A DNA stretch of 61,987 nt. It comes from Sandarakinorhabdus rubra. GTDB taxonomy: Bacteria > Pseudomonadota > Alphaproteobacteria > Sphingomonadales > Sphingomonadaceae. The notes under the pieces are model-generated. The model had not been told where the DNA came from and did not search any database. It saw nothing but the letters and a program-made list of their open reading frames with translations. The stretch lies in NCBI RefSeq assembly GCF_010994245.1, contig NZ_WMHO01000001.1, positions 1 through 61,987 on the forward strand, given 5' to 3'. A program made the translations under genes and the position numbers. Of the stretch, positions 18,468 through 26,938 are shown piece by piece (the first letter of the stretch is position 1; every line of letters begins with the position of its first letter).

Positions 18468-19823
18468 ATGACATTTGGCCTGGAAGCCCACCCAGTAAGC
18501 TTGGAAACTGAGAGAGTTGACGCCTATGATGGGTCATCGCATTCTCTAGAAATGAAACTTCTCGATGAAACCGCGGCCTTGGACGAGGTGCGTAACCTGC
18601 TGGCCCAAACCCAGACAGCGCGCCTGGCGGTCGCATTTTGGGGCAAAGGGGCGATTGAAAGGCTCGGCCTTAGTCGTGAGGGGCTCAAGGCCGAAATTCT
18701 TTGCAATCTCGATTCTGGCGCCTGTAATCCAGCCGAGTTGCGTCGGATCCTGGGTTTGCCTGACATTACGCTCAAGTCGCACCCATCGCTCCATGCCAAG
18801 GTGTACTGGACGCCGTCGGCAGCGGTGTTGGGTTCATCCAATGCCTCTGCCAACGGCCTTGCCCTCGAAGGCCAACAAGCAACTTCATGGCGAGAGGCAA
18901 ACATTCGGCTTAATGATCCCGAGGTCTTGGGCGAGATTGCAACCTGGTTCGACGGCCTCTTCAACCAAGGTTACGAGATTGGTGAGGAACACCTTGGGCG
19001 TGCCGAGCTGATCTGGAATGCGCGCGCCAGATCCGCGCCATCTGGTACCCCGCTCGTTTCCGATTTGCTGACTGCTTACGACAAGGCGCCGGCACACCCA
19101 GCGTGGTCGCAAGTCAAATTGGCTTACTGGAAAGATTATCTGGCGGAAGAGGACCAAGCTTGGCTCGAAGCCGAACACCGCAATGGCAGCTTGTCTTCCG
19201 CGGTTTCGGCCTATGGCGAGTGGAACGACTATATCTTTCCTAACGATTGGGTGCTGGATTTCGATCTCCGTGGGAGATCACCGAAATTTGGAGGTATTTG
19301 GAGCGTCCTTGCAGCTGAAGCTGCTCGGGCCGGCATGCGCCTTGTCCGTCCGGTCAAGCAGATCGAATTTGCAGCTTTGGGCGGCTTAACCCTCGCAGAA
19401 AAAGATGCGGCTCGCTTGGCCAAGCTGGGAGAAATTGTCCTCGCGCAACATTCGGTGGATGGCCGCAACGCAGTAATTGATCTGTCCACCGCTGTTGGCT
19501 TGATGCAGGCGGTTCAGGTCAGGCCGAACGAGAAGGCTTTCAGGGCCGCTATGGAGCAACTTTACAAGGATGCGCGCAAGATCGGTTACCGGTCTCCAGC
19601 CTTCCGTAAAATGCTTGACCAGCACGGCGGCGTTGATACCGCCCGGCGACTGATCCGAGGCCAAGCGACATCGGGCTTCGCAACCTTGTTGGAAAAGGGG
19701 CGGCTTGATCTTTCTGCAGAGGCGCTGATCCTCCAACCTAGATGGCGAGAGCTATTCTACCCTGAAGAGCTTGCAATGGCTGAGAAGCGCTTGCGAGAAG
19801 TCGGCTATTTTTCGAAGCCCTAG
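18468..19823 (+). CDS. phospholipase D-family nuclease-like protein with one HKD-type motif
   Basis: The 451-residue protein has a single PLD-type motif near residues 105-125: HPSLHAKVYWTPSAAVLGSSNASANG, with His, Lys and Asn in the HxK...GSSN pattern of PLD nucleases. A homodimer would be needed for a full active site. The C-terminal 100 residues (RSPAFRKMLDQHGGVDTARRLI, FATLLEKGRLDLSAEALIL, ELFYPEELAMAEKRL) form a helical domain that recurs in defence-island proteins. No strong binding site precedes ATG 18468. ATG 18552 is a possible later start. It lies next to the restriction operon, tail-to-tail with hsdR. Confidence 0.7.
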   Translation: MTFGLEAHPVSLETERVDAYDGSSHSLEMKLLDETAALDEVRNLLAQTQTARLAVAFWGKGAIERLGLSREGLKAEILCNLDSGACNPAELRRILGLPDITLKSHPSLHAKVYWTPSAAVLGSSNASANGLALEGQQATSWREANIRLNDPEVLGEIATWFDGLFNQGYEIGEEHLGRAELIWNARARSAPSGTPLVSDLLTAYDKAPAHPAWSQVKLAYWKDYLAEEDQAWLEAEHRNGSLSSAVSAYGEWNDYIFPNDWVLDFDLRGRSPKFGGIWSVLAAEAARAGMRLVRPVKQIEFAALGGLTLAEKDAARLAKLGEIVLAQHSVDGRNAVIDLSTAVGLMQAVQVRPNEKAFRAAMEQLYKDARKIGYRSPAFRKMLDQHGGVDTARRLIRGQATSGFATLLEKGRLDLSAEALILQPRWRELFYPEELAMAEKRLREVGYFSKP

Positions 19824-19894
19824 TGCGTCTTACCAAGCGTGTTTGATTGTGTGAAATCATTACACTTTTTCAGTCAGTTATTCGAACCTTTTCG

Positions 19895-22800
19895 TCAAGA
19901 ATAGGGTTGATTTTTGGTCCCAGCCTTTGCCCGCAGCGCTTCGTACAGCTGGCCCGGCCCAAGCAGAATGTCCTTCAATCCTGCCCTTACCTTCAGACTG
20001 TCGATTGCCTTTTGGCTCATCTTCTGGTGCGCATCCATGGCATCAATGATCGCGCTCAACAGCTCAGTGTCGAGGGTAGGGGAGGCGGTGAACTGGGCTT
20101 CACTGTTCGCCATGGCCTGCTGCTGGAGATCAGCTGACTGCAGCACCTTCCCGCGGATAACCTCCATCACGTAGACGACCTGATCTTCATCCGTGGTTTC
20201 GTTGCCGAACAGGTCATTCACGCGCTGCACGATCTCCCGGAGCAGCACCTTTTGCTTCTCTTGCACAGAGCCCGATCCGACTTCTCCCACGGGTGCAATC
20301 TTCTCGGCTTCGCCCTCACCAAGTGCCAGGTTGGCTTTACCGAGAGATTTCACGGCGTGATGTGTCAAGGTGATCTGCGATAGGTCGACCGTGTCCCGCT
20401 CGCGCCCGAAATCCAACAGGCGAACCAGCTGCTTGTAGAACAGGAAGCGCTTCTCGATGTCGGTGTTCCCATAGTCGAACATCTGGCTCAGGAAAGCGTA
20501 GAGGCGGTTGAAGCCGCCAAGATCGCTCTTGAAGAGCGTAAGCGCCTCCATCTCGTCCTTGGCCTCCTGGGCGGCCGCATCATCCTTGGACGCCACGGCG
20601 GCCAGCCGCTTGGCCTTTGCTGCCGAGAAGCGCTTCAGCAGGCGGTCTGCCACCGGCGCCAAGGCCGCTTGTAACTGTCCCTGGGTCGAAGTCGGATCCA
20701 TGACGACCTTGACGACCGCCTCAACCTCAAACGTGTCATACCACCCGCCACCATCCAGCTTGGCGCGCAGATCGTAAATGATGTTGGGGTCGGTTACGCC
20801 CTCGAGCTCGGCCGTCTCGTAATAGGTCCGGAAAGCCGCCAGCACTTCCTCGGCACTGTTGGCAAAATCGAGAATATAGGTGGTGTCCTTGCCCGGATGA
20901 GCACGGTTCAGCCGCGACAGGGTCTGCACTGCCTGAATGCCGGCCAACCGGCGGTCCACATACATGCCGCAAAGGAGTGGCTGGTCAAACCCGGTCTGGA
21001 ACTTGTTGGCGACCAGCAGCAGATGAAACTGATCGGTGTCAAAAGCCTTGCGAATATCGCCGCCCTTGAGCCCAGGGTTCAGCTGGGTGTTCGTCTCGGT
21101 GAACGCATCGGGGCCGCTGTCCGGATCATTCACCTCCCCGGAGAACGCCACCAGGGTCCCGAGCTTGTAGCCCTTGTCCTTGATGTATTTGTCGATCGCG
21201 AGCTTCCAGCGCACCGCTTCCTTGCGGCTGCTCAGGACCACCATCGCCTTGGCCTTGCCGTCGAGGAGCGGCGCCACCGTTGAGCGATAATGCTCGACAA
21301 CAATCTGGACCTTCTGCGCGATGTTGTAGGGGTGCAGGCTGACCCACTGCATGATGCCTTTGAGCGCAGCGGAGCGCTCGACCTGCTTGTCATTGAGTTC
21401 TTGGCCGCCGTGCGCCAGTTTGAAGGCCAGTTTGTAGGGCGTATAATTGCGCAGCACATCCAGGATGAAGCCTTCCTCGATTGCCTGCCGCATCGAATAG
21501 ACATGGAACGGCTGGGGCAGGTTGCCCTCGCCAGGGGGGAGAGACGGGTTGGGAACGCGGCCGAACAGCTGCAACGTCTTGGCTTTGGGCGTCGCCGTGA
21601 ACGCCACATAGGTGATGCCCTTCTCGCCGGCACGCGCCGCCATCTGTGCAGCCAGCAGGTCCTCCGTGTCGACCTCACCGCCATCCCTCAAGGATTCCAG
21701 CTCTTCGGCCGAGAGCACCTCTTTCAGCTTGGCTGCCGCCTCGCCCGTCTGCGAGCTGTGGGCTTCGTCGGCGATCACGGCAAACCGCTTGCCCTTGGTT
21801 GCCGCCAGCTCCTGGACAGCTTGCAGTGCAAACGGGAAGGTCTGGATCGTGCAGACGATGATCTTCTTGCCGGCTGCCAGCGCGTCCGCCAGCTGACCGC
21901 TCTTGGCGGCACCATCGTTCTTGATGGTCTCCACCACGCCAGTGGTCCGCTCGAAGTCAAACAGGGCGTCCTGCAGCTGGCCGTCGATCACCCGGCGATC
22001 GGACACCACAATCACGCTGTCGAACAGCTTCTGATTGTCGGCGTCGTGCAGCTCCGACAGGAAATGCGCCGACCATGCGATGCTGTTGGTTTTGCCGGAC
22101 CCAGCGGAATGCTGGACCAGGTATTTGCCCCCAGGCCCTTCAGCCAGAACTGCGGCTTGCAGCCGGCGCGTCGCGTCCAATTGATGGTAGCGCGGGAAGA
22201 TGATCAGCTTGATCGCCTTCTTGGCGTCCCGCTGTGTGACCAGATAGCGCCCGAGCAGCTCCAGCCAACTGTCGCGGGCCCAGACCTCCTCCCAGAGATA
22301 ACGTGTGGGGTGCCCAAGCCCGTCCTTGGGGTTGCCCTTGCCGCCACCATCGCCCTTGTTGAACGGCAGGAACATGGTTGCCGGACCGGCCAGCCGGGTT
22401 GTCATCATCATTTCGAAGTTCGACACCGCAAAATGCACCAGCGCCCCAGACGGGAACGTCAGCAGGGGCTCTGGCTGTTGCCCCTTGGGATTGGGGTGCC
22501 TGTCGAACTTATATTGGTTCACCGCATCTTCGACGCTCTGGGTGAAGTCCGTCTTGAGCTCAACGGTCGCTACCGGGATCCCGTTCAGGAACAGTACCAG
22601 GTCAATGCAGTTCTCGTTGGACAGGCTGTAGCGCACCTGCCGAACCACGCGCAGGCGGTTGGCTTCATAGCGGCTGACGATTGCCGGGTTGAGGCCTGAA
22701 GCTGGCTTGAATTGCGCGAGCGCGATCCGTGACTTCACCCCAATGGTCTCGAACCCGTGCCGCAGGACATCGAGGGTGCCACGGTCGTCCAGAGACTTGC

Positions 22801-23023
22801 GCAGCCGATCGAGCAAGGTGGCTTCGGCGGCTGGACCATGGGCCTTCTGCAGCGCCTCCCACGCCTGAGGCTGGGTGGCCTGCAGCCACGCCACCAGATC
22901 GGCTGGAAACAGCGCTCGCTTGCGATCGTAGCTGGCGGCATCTCCCGGCGCATATAACCAGCCGTTTGCTGCCAGATACGCGCAGACCTCGTCCTCGAAG
23001 CTGATTTCCTTGTGGATGCTCAT
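19895..23023 (-). CDS. hsdR: type I restriction enzyme R subunit
   Basis: The 1042-residue protein has the N-terminal nuclease core (Asp141, then Glu155-x-Lys157 in VATVELKTDF) and an SF2 translocase. Walker A (HSAGSGKT) is near residues 305-312 and the DEAH box at 419-422, followed by later helicase motifs (VAFTATPKAKTL, KFQTGFDQPLLCGMYVD). HsdR translocates and cleaves unmodified DNA together with the HsdM/HsdS methylase. It is last in the leftward operon and overlaps the preceding stop by 4 bp. The length and motif set are complete, so it looks functional. Confidence 0.95.
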   Translation of the reverse strand: MSIHKEISFEDEVCAYLAANGWLYAPGDAASYDRKRALFPADLVAWLQATQPQAWEALQKAHGPAAEATLLDRLRKSLDDRGTLDVLRHGFETIGVKSRIALAQFKPASGLNPAIVSRYEANRLRVVRQVRYSLSNENCIDLVLFLNGIPVATVELKTDFTQSVEDAVNQYKFDRHPNPKGQQPEPLLTFPSGALVHFAVSNFEMMMTTRLAGPATMFLPFNKGDGGGKGNPKDGLGHPTRYLWEEVWARDSWLELLGRYLVTQRDAKKAIKLIIFPRYHQLDATRRLQAAVLAEGPGGKYLVQHSAGSGKTNSIAWSAHFLSELHDADNQKLFDSVIVVSDRRVIDGQLQDALFDFERTTGVVETIKNDGAAKSGQLADALAAGKKIIVCTIQTFPFALQAVQELAATKGKRFAVIADEAHSSQTGEAAAKLKEVLSAEELESLRDGGEVDTEDLLAAQMAARAGEKGITYVAFTATPKAKTLQLFGRVPNPSLPPGEGNLPQPFHVYSMRQAIEEGFILDVLRNYTPYKLAFKLAHGGQELNDKQVERSAALKGIMQWVSLHPYNIAQKVQIVVEHYRSTVAPLLDGKAKAMVVLSSRKEAVRWKLAIDKYIKDKGYKLGTLVAFSGEVNDPDSGPDAFTETNTQLNPGLKGGDIRKAFDTDQFHLLLVANKFQTGFDQPLLCGMYVDRRLAGIQAVQTLSRLNRAHPGKDTTYILDFANSAEEVLAAFRTYYETAELEGVTDPNIIYDLRAKLDGGGWYDTFEVEAVVKVVMDPTSTQGQLQAALAPVADRLLKRFSAAKAKRLAAVASKDDAAAQEAKDEMEALTLFKSDLGGFNRLYAFLSQMFDYGNTDIEKRFLFYKQLVRLLDFGRERDTVDLSQITLTHHAVKSLGKANLALGEGEAEKIAPVGEVGSGSVQEKQKVLLREIVQRVNDLFGNETTDEDQVVYVMEVIRGKVLQSADLQQQAMANSEAQFTASPTLDTELLSAIIDAMDAHQKMSQKAIDSLKVRAGLKDILLGPGQLYEALRAKAGTKNQPYS

Positions 23024-24114
23024 TTGCGTAGAGCCTGAATGCGGGGCCGCATCACCCGGTCAAGACGGATCATGGCATCAATCATGCGATCTTGAATGCC
23101 TGGCCACTCGGTGGGGTCGGACCGGTAGCCTCCATCTTGCGGAAATGAGATGCCACGGCCCAGCACACCCTGTGTTTCAGTCCATTCCAATGGCGAACCA
23201 AACTCGGCTTCGATGGCGTCCTTCTGCTCAGCCAGCTTGTCGAAGGCTGCTTTATCGTTGGCGATCCAGATGTATACGCTGTTGTTATACTGCCGCGTGG
23301 CATAACTGATCGAGAAGCCTGCAACGCCAATGCTGCCGCTGAGCCATGTGTCTTTCGTCGGTGAGCGATTGGCATGCACCGAATGGCGACCCTTGGCCCG
23401 TGACAGCAGGCCTTCCCAGAAGCGATAGCGCAGGTCATGACGCTCAACCCGGTCCTTTCGTTCCGCCTGTCGCTTTGCGCCGATCTGGGTCTGGAACTCT
23501 GTTGCCTCGGGCAGGGGTATTAACTGCTGGATGTCCATCAGCACCCGGCCGTCTTCCAACCGGTAAGGCTTCAAGCGCACGCAGCGGATATCAATCTGCC
23601 GCTCACGCAGCCAAATCACTGATGTCGTCAGTTCCTTGCTGAAATCCGCCGACGCCAGGATGATCCGTGTGTCCTTGGCGAAGTCGTCTTCAACCGGTTC
23701 GGGCCAGTTGAGAAAGGCTAGGATTTCCGAACGGGCCGCGTCGTGGTCGATGGTGCCCTTGCCGTTCTGCACGCGAAAGCGACTGTAAGCTTCAACAGCC
23801 TGATCGAAGGTCATCGCCGACACCATTGCCGCATATCGGAGTGCCTGCAACTCCATGTGCCCGCCGTCGTTGGTACGCTTCAATTCAACCACAACCAGAT
23901 TGGCGTCTGTGTCGAGACAAAGCAGGTCTATGCGGCGGCTGCTATCCTGCCAGTCGCTGAATTCCTCGGCCAACACCATCAAACCGTCTTCCAGGCATTC
24001 GATACGGTCCTTGAGCAAACGCTGGATATCGCCGCGCTCGCTCAAGCGCTCCGTCTCGAAGCTGGTAGCGCTGACCGGCGTCAGACTGTCCTGGCGGACT
24101 TCGTAGATCGGCAT
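23020..24114 (-). CDS. NucS/RecB-like nuclease-fold protein with C-terminal DUF4268
   Basis: The first 130 residues carry SSRRIDLLCLDTDANLVVVELKRTNDGG, a clear Asp...Glu-x-Lys core as in endonuclease NucS-type proteins, followed by ALRYAAMVS. The C-terminal half (YRFWEGLLSRAKG, GVAGFSISYATRQYNNSVYIWI, IEAEFGSPLEWTE) matches DUF4268. The gene sits inside the type I operon, overlapping hsdR by 4 bp and 7 bp after the paralogue gene. Such accessory proteins accompany some type I systems, where their job is not settled. It may control or assist HsdR. Confidence 0.75.
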   Translation of the reverse strand: MPIYEVRQDSLTPVSATSFETERLSERGDIQRLLKDRIECLEDGLMVLAEEFSDWQDSSRRIDLLCLDTDANLVVVELKRTNDGGHMELQALRYAAMVSAMTFDQAVEAYSRFRVQNGKGTIDHDAARSEILAFLNWPEPVEDDFAKDTRIILASADFSKELTTSVIWLRERQIDIRCVRLKPYRLEDGRVLMDIQQLIPLPEATEFQTQIGAKRQAERKDRVERHDLRYRFWEGLLSRAKGRHSVHANRSPTKDTWLSGSIGVAGFSISYATRQYNNSVYIWIANDKAAFDKLAEQKDAIEAEFGSPLEWTETQGVLGRGISFPQDGGYRSDPTEWPGIQDRMIDAMIRLDRVMRPRIQALRK

Positions 24115-24121
24115 GTGGTTC

Positions 24122-24661
24122 CTATGCGTCTTTCTTTGGCCGCAGTCCCAGGTTGGCCAGCGCAGCGGCCACCTCGGGTTTCATGGTCCATTTCCAAGGA
24201 TGTTCCCGCTGGTCGAGATCGGCGAGGATGCCGCTCCAGAACGGCGTGTTGTCTTCCCCGTAAACTGTCGGCGGGGGCAGATAGGCCCGGCGGCGTTCGC
24301 ACATCGTTCCAAAGTGCAGCTGCCATGACAAGTCCTTCCAGCCGCACGCGGCCGAAAGCTGTTCCGTGGACGATTCCGGATGATCGAGCAGAGCTTTCAA
24401 CACCTTTGCCTCGGTGTCCGTCATCGGCGCGTCGGTGAAGGTGCGGATCAGCCGTTCGGGCACATCCAAACCGCTTAGTTCGCCCAAAAAGGCTACACGT
24501 TCCTGCGCTTCGCACGCGTCGATTGCCGCGATGATCGCGGCGGCTTCCGCCTGCTGGACGGGTGTGCCGTTAGCAAGGCGGTTGGTGGCATTGGCGCGCA
24601 TCTGGTCGCGCTGTGCCTTTGTCTGGCCGGGAATGGCAGCGATCAGCTTTTCAGTGCTCAT
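24122..24661 (-). CDS. type I operon accessory protein, paralogue A (179 aa)
   Basis: The protein is a clear paralogue of the next gene upstream. Both open with MS-x-E-x-x-I-A-x-IP, then an R-x-x-M-R-A basic helix, and share a middle helix (TEQLSAACGWKDLSWQLHFGTMCERRRAYL here) and a C-terminal TMKPEVAAALANLG segment. The middle looks like a winged-helix-type DNA or protein contact domain. It overlaps the neighbouring gene by 4 bp. I do not recognise a named family. The tandem duplication inside an hsd operon suggests a role with the restriction complex. Confidence 0.65.
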   Translation of the reverse strand: MSTEKLIAAIPGQTKAQRDQMRANATNRLANGTPVQQAEAAAIIAAIDACEAQERVAFLGELSGLDVPERLIRTFTDAPMTDTEAKVLKALLDHPESSTEQLSAACGWKDLSWQLHFGTMCERRRAYLPPPTVYGEDNTPFWSGILADLDQREHPWKWTMKPEVAAALANLGLRPKKDA

Positions 24662-25206
24662 TCCGGCTTCACCTGAAAGCCCAGGTGCCGGAACGCCGCG
24701 ACTGCCTCTGGCTTCATCGTGTAGCGGATGATGCCATCCTCGCCTCGGTCTTGCAGTGTGAGCAGGGGCAGGTTGGCGCTTTTGCCGGCAGATGGTGTGC
24801 CAGAAAGTTCATTCAGATAGGCGGCGCGTTGGGCACAGATGGCGCCAAAGCCCAGATCCCAAGTGTTGGGCGCCCAGCCTATCTTCGTGGAAAGTTCCGC
24901 GCAATTGCCTCCGGGGTTGGCCAGCAGCACCTGAATCAGGCGTTGTTCGGTCGGGCTTGGCGGGTCTATTTCGAATGCGGCCTTCACCCTTTCCGAGAGC
25001 GGCTTGCCCGCCAGAGCCTTGATGGTCGCCATATCTGCCTCAGTCAGATGCTGCTCATGGTCATCCAGTGCTGCCAGCAGCTTCTGCGCCTCGGCGATCT
25101 GCTCAGGATTAGCTGAATCCAGCTTCGCCAGCGCATGCGCTCGCATCGTCTTGCGTTCCAGCGCTGTGCGATTGGGGATGGAGGCAATGATCCTCTCGAT
25201 GCTCAT
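24658..25206 (-). CDS. type I operon accessory protein, paralogue B (182 aa)
   Basis: It shares with paralogue A the opening (MSIERIIASIPNRT), the RKTMRAHALAKL helix, the CAELSTKIGWAPNTWDLGFGAICAQRAAYL segment and the closing YTMKPEAVAAFRHLG. Sequence identity is modest by eye, so the duplication is old. It overlaps hsdS by 4 bp and paralogue A by 4 bp, so it is certainly co-translated. The similar sizes and complete domains mean neither copy is decaying. Function is unknown. Confidence 0.65.
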   Translation of the reverse strand: MSIERIIASIPNRTALERKTMRAHALAKLDSANPEQIAEAQKLLAALDDHEQHLTEADMATIKALAGKPLSERVKAAFEIDPPSPTEQRLIQVLLANPGGNCAELSTKIGWAPNTWDLGFGAICAQRAAYLNELSGTPSAGKSANLPLLTLQDRGEDGIIRYTMKPEAVAAFRHLGFQVKPE

Positions 25207-26573
25207 GCGGGCTCCTTTTGAGACTCGGCTGAAATAAAGCCACGCACGTCGATCTTGCCGGTGACGGCTGCCGAGATAATAACGGCGCGGCGTTCCTGAA
25301 GGAGATGTATGCCGCGCTCGGCCTCTTCGATCAGTGAGTCCAGCTTCTCAATCTGTTCGTCAACGAAGCGCGCGATCTCTGCCTGCTCCTTGGGGTCAGG
25401 AAGCGCTATCCTGATGTTGCCCAAGATGGTCCGACTTACTCGCTGCATGGTAGTGCCGCGAGCCAGAGTTTCGGTATGAAAAAGGTAGGATTTAGTCGAA
25501 AGGAAGTGGACTAGAAAGCCGCGATTAACAGTGTGGTCCGGTCTCACGATTACGTTGTCAACTGAAGTGACGATACGGCGACCAAGATCAGGAACTACGC
25601 AGGCCCTGCCCACAGGTGCGTTAAGCCGCGAGATCAAAACATCTCCGGGAAACACCTCGGTGCAATTGAGCTCGCGAAACTTGTCGTCGCTGATGAAGCC
25701 AGCACCCTGCTCCTTGTAGTAACCGTTCCCCACGTTTCCGGTGGTGATGTAACGGATGCCATCGTCTGAAATATCTTTGGCTTCGATCCAGTCGCCGTCG
25801 ATGAACACAGTTCCCGGCTCCGTTGAAACGGCTTTTAGAGGCCTTACCTCCCAGTGCGCTGGGATGTCGCCGAGCCACTCGATACCAGACGGCTTCAGGG
25901 GGACCTGGGGGTTGAGGCCTTTGGTGACTGCGTGGGAAATCACGGCCTGCCGCTTCTCATTCAGCAGCGCGATCAGCCGCCGTTGTTCCTCCACAAGCGC
26001 GTCGGTCTTCCCAGTTTCACGGTCGAGAAAGGCGGCGATGACGGCCTGCTCGCTCAATGGCGGCACTGGGACCGGCGTGTCGGCCATATAGGAGAACTCA
26101 ATACTCTCGACCGTCGCGCCGAGCTTCAACCAAAGCGGCAATAGGGTTGAATTCAGGCCCTGAATGAAACGAGACAGATAATCGGCCCTATATCTCTCAA
26201 GGTCGACCGAGATCGCCTTCATGTCTTGGTTAAGAGCAACCGGCTTAGAGTTAATGGCGACCGGTATAGTGTGACGGAGGATGCCTGAGCGGACAACAAC
26301 CAAAACGGCGCCAGGGGCTAAGAGAGCGCTTGTGCTGCCCTCCAGTCCCTCAGCGGTAATGAACTCCTCGGTTTCGGAGATCAGTTCCACCTTCATGTCC
26401 TTCGGGGACACCCATGGAATGTCACCGTTCCAGTAGGCCGGCTTGTCTCGGCTGGGGGTCCCGCCTCCCGAGAACCGGGCTAGGTGCTTTAGTGGAACCA
26501 CATTCCAGTGCGCTGGCACCTCCCCCAGCCAAGTCACGCCGCTGTCCTTGGTGGAAGGGTAAGGCACGCTCAT
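25203..26573 (-). CDS. hsdS: type I restriction-modification specificity subunit
   Basis: The start at 26573 ([18 protein letters not shown]) overlaps the preceding stop by 4 bp and gives 456 residues. There are two target recognition domains, each opening with an IEWLGDIPAHW/VTWLGEVPAHW repeat and ending in a coiled spacer helix (LSEQAVIAAFLDRETGKTDALVEEQRR and PKEQAEIARFVDEQIEKLDSLIEEAERG). HsdS decides the bipartite DNA target and scaffolds two HsdM subunits. The target sequence cannot be read from the protein. Confidence 0.93.
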   Translation of the reverse strand: MSVPYPSTKDSGVTWLGEVPAHWNVVPLKHLARFSGGGTPSRDKPAYWNGDIPWVSPKDMKVELISETEEFITAEGLEGSTSALLAPGAVLVVVRSGILRHTIPVAINSKPVALNQDMKAISVDLERYRADYLSRFIQGLNSTLLPLWLKLGATVESIEFSYMADTPVPVPPLSEQAVIAAFLDRETGKTDALVEEQRRLIALLNEKRQAVISHAVTKGLNPQVPLKPSGIEWLGDIPAHWEVRPLKAVSTEPGTVFIDGDWIEAKDISDDGIRYITTGNVGNGYYKEQGAGFISDDKFRELNCTEVFPGDVLISRLNAPVGRACVVPDLGRRIVTSVDNVIVRPDHTVNRGFLVHFLSTKSYLFHTETLARGTTMQRVSRTILGNIRIALPDPKEQAEIARFVDEQIEKLDSLIEEAERGIHLLQERRAVIISAAVTGKIDVRGFISAESQKEPA

Positions 26574-26938
26574 TTGGCCAACCCTGCCACTTCGGCGATC
26601 ACCTGAACGGCCTCCCACAGCGACTTGGGTTGGTAACGGATCAGGTCCACATCCTTGAAGCCCGGTTCGCGGAAAAGATTGTGGTTCGGTTTACTGATGT
26701 CGAACAGCCGGTGATCGAAAAACGCGTCCTCGCAGTGGGCCAGCCGATGACGCCGCACACTGTCGGCACGGACCCAGATGTTGGCCACAGTCTTGCGGCT
26801 GGGCTCGGTCGCGATTGGCGCACCTTGATGGGTGGCATACAGGTTGCAGTGCGCCGGGTGGCGGGTGCCGCTTTGAATCACGCCGGGGTGGGCCTCCACC
26901 AGCGCGGTCACCGCTGCGACGAGCTCTGCGCCGGTCAT
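26570..26938 (-). CDS. small protein between hsdM and hsdS (122 aa)
   Basis: It overlaps hsdM and hsdS by 4 bp each, so its translation is locked into the operon. The sequence has a helical N terminus ([17 protein letters not shown]), a His/Cys stretch ([17 protein letters not shown]) and an aromatic middle ([17 protein letters not shown]). I do not recognise the family. Its position suggests a subunit or regulator of the methylase complex. Confidence 0.6.
   Translation of the reverse strand: MTGAELVAAVTALVEAHPGVIQSGTRHPAHCNLYATHQGAPIATEPSRKTVANIWVRADSVRRHRLAHCEDAFFDHRLFDISKPNHNLFREPGFKDVDLIRYQPKSLWEAVQVIAEVAGLAK

Noticed and set aside
21290-22699. 469-residue open frame on the plus strand
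   Set aside because: Antisense shadow of hsdR with typical shadow composition.
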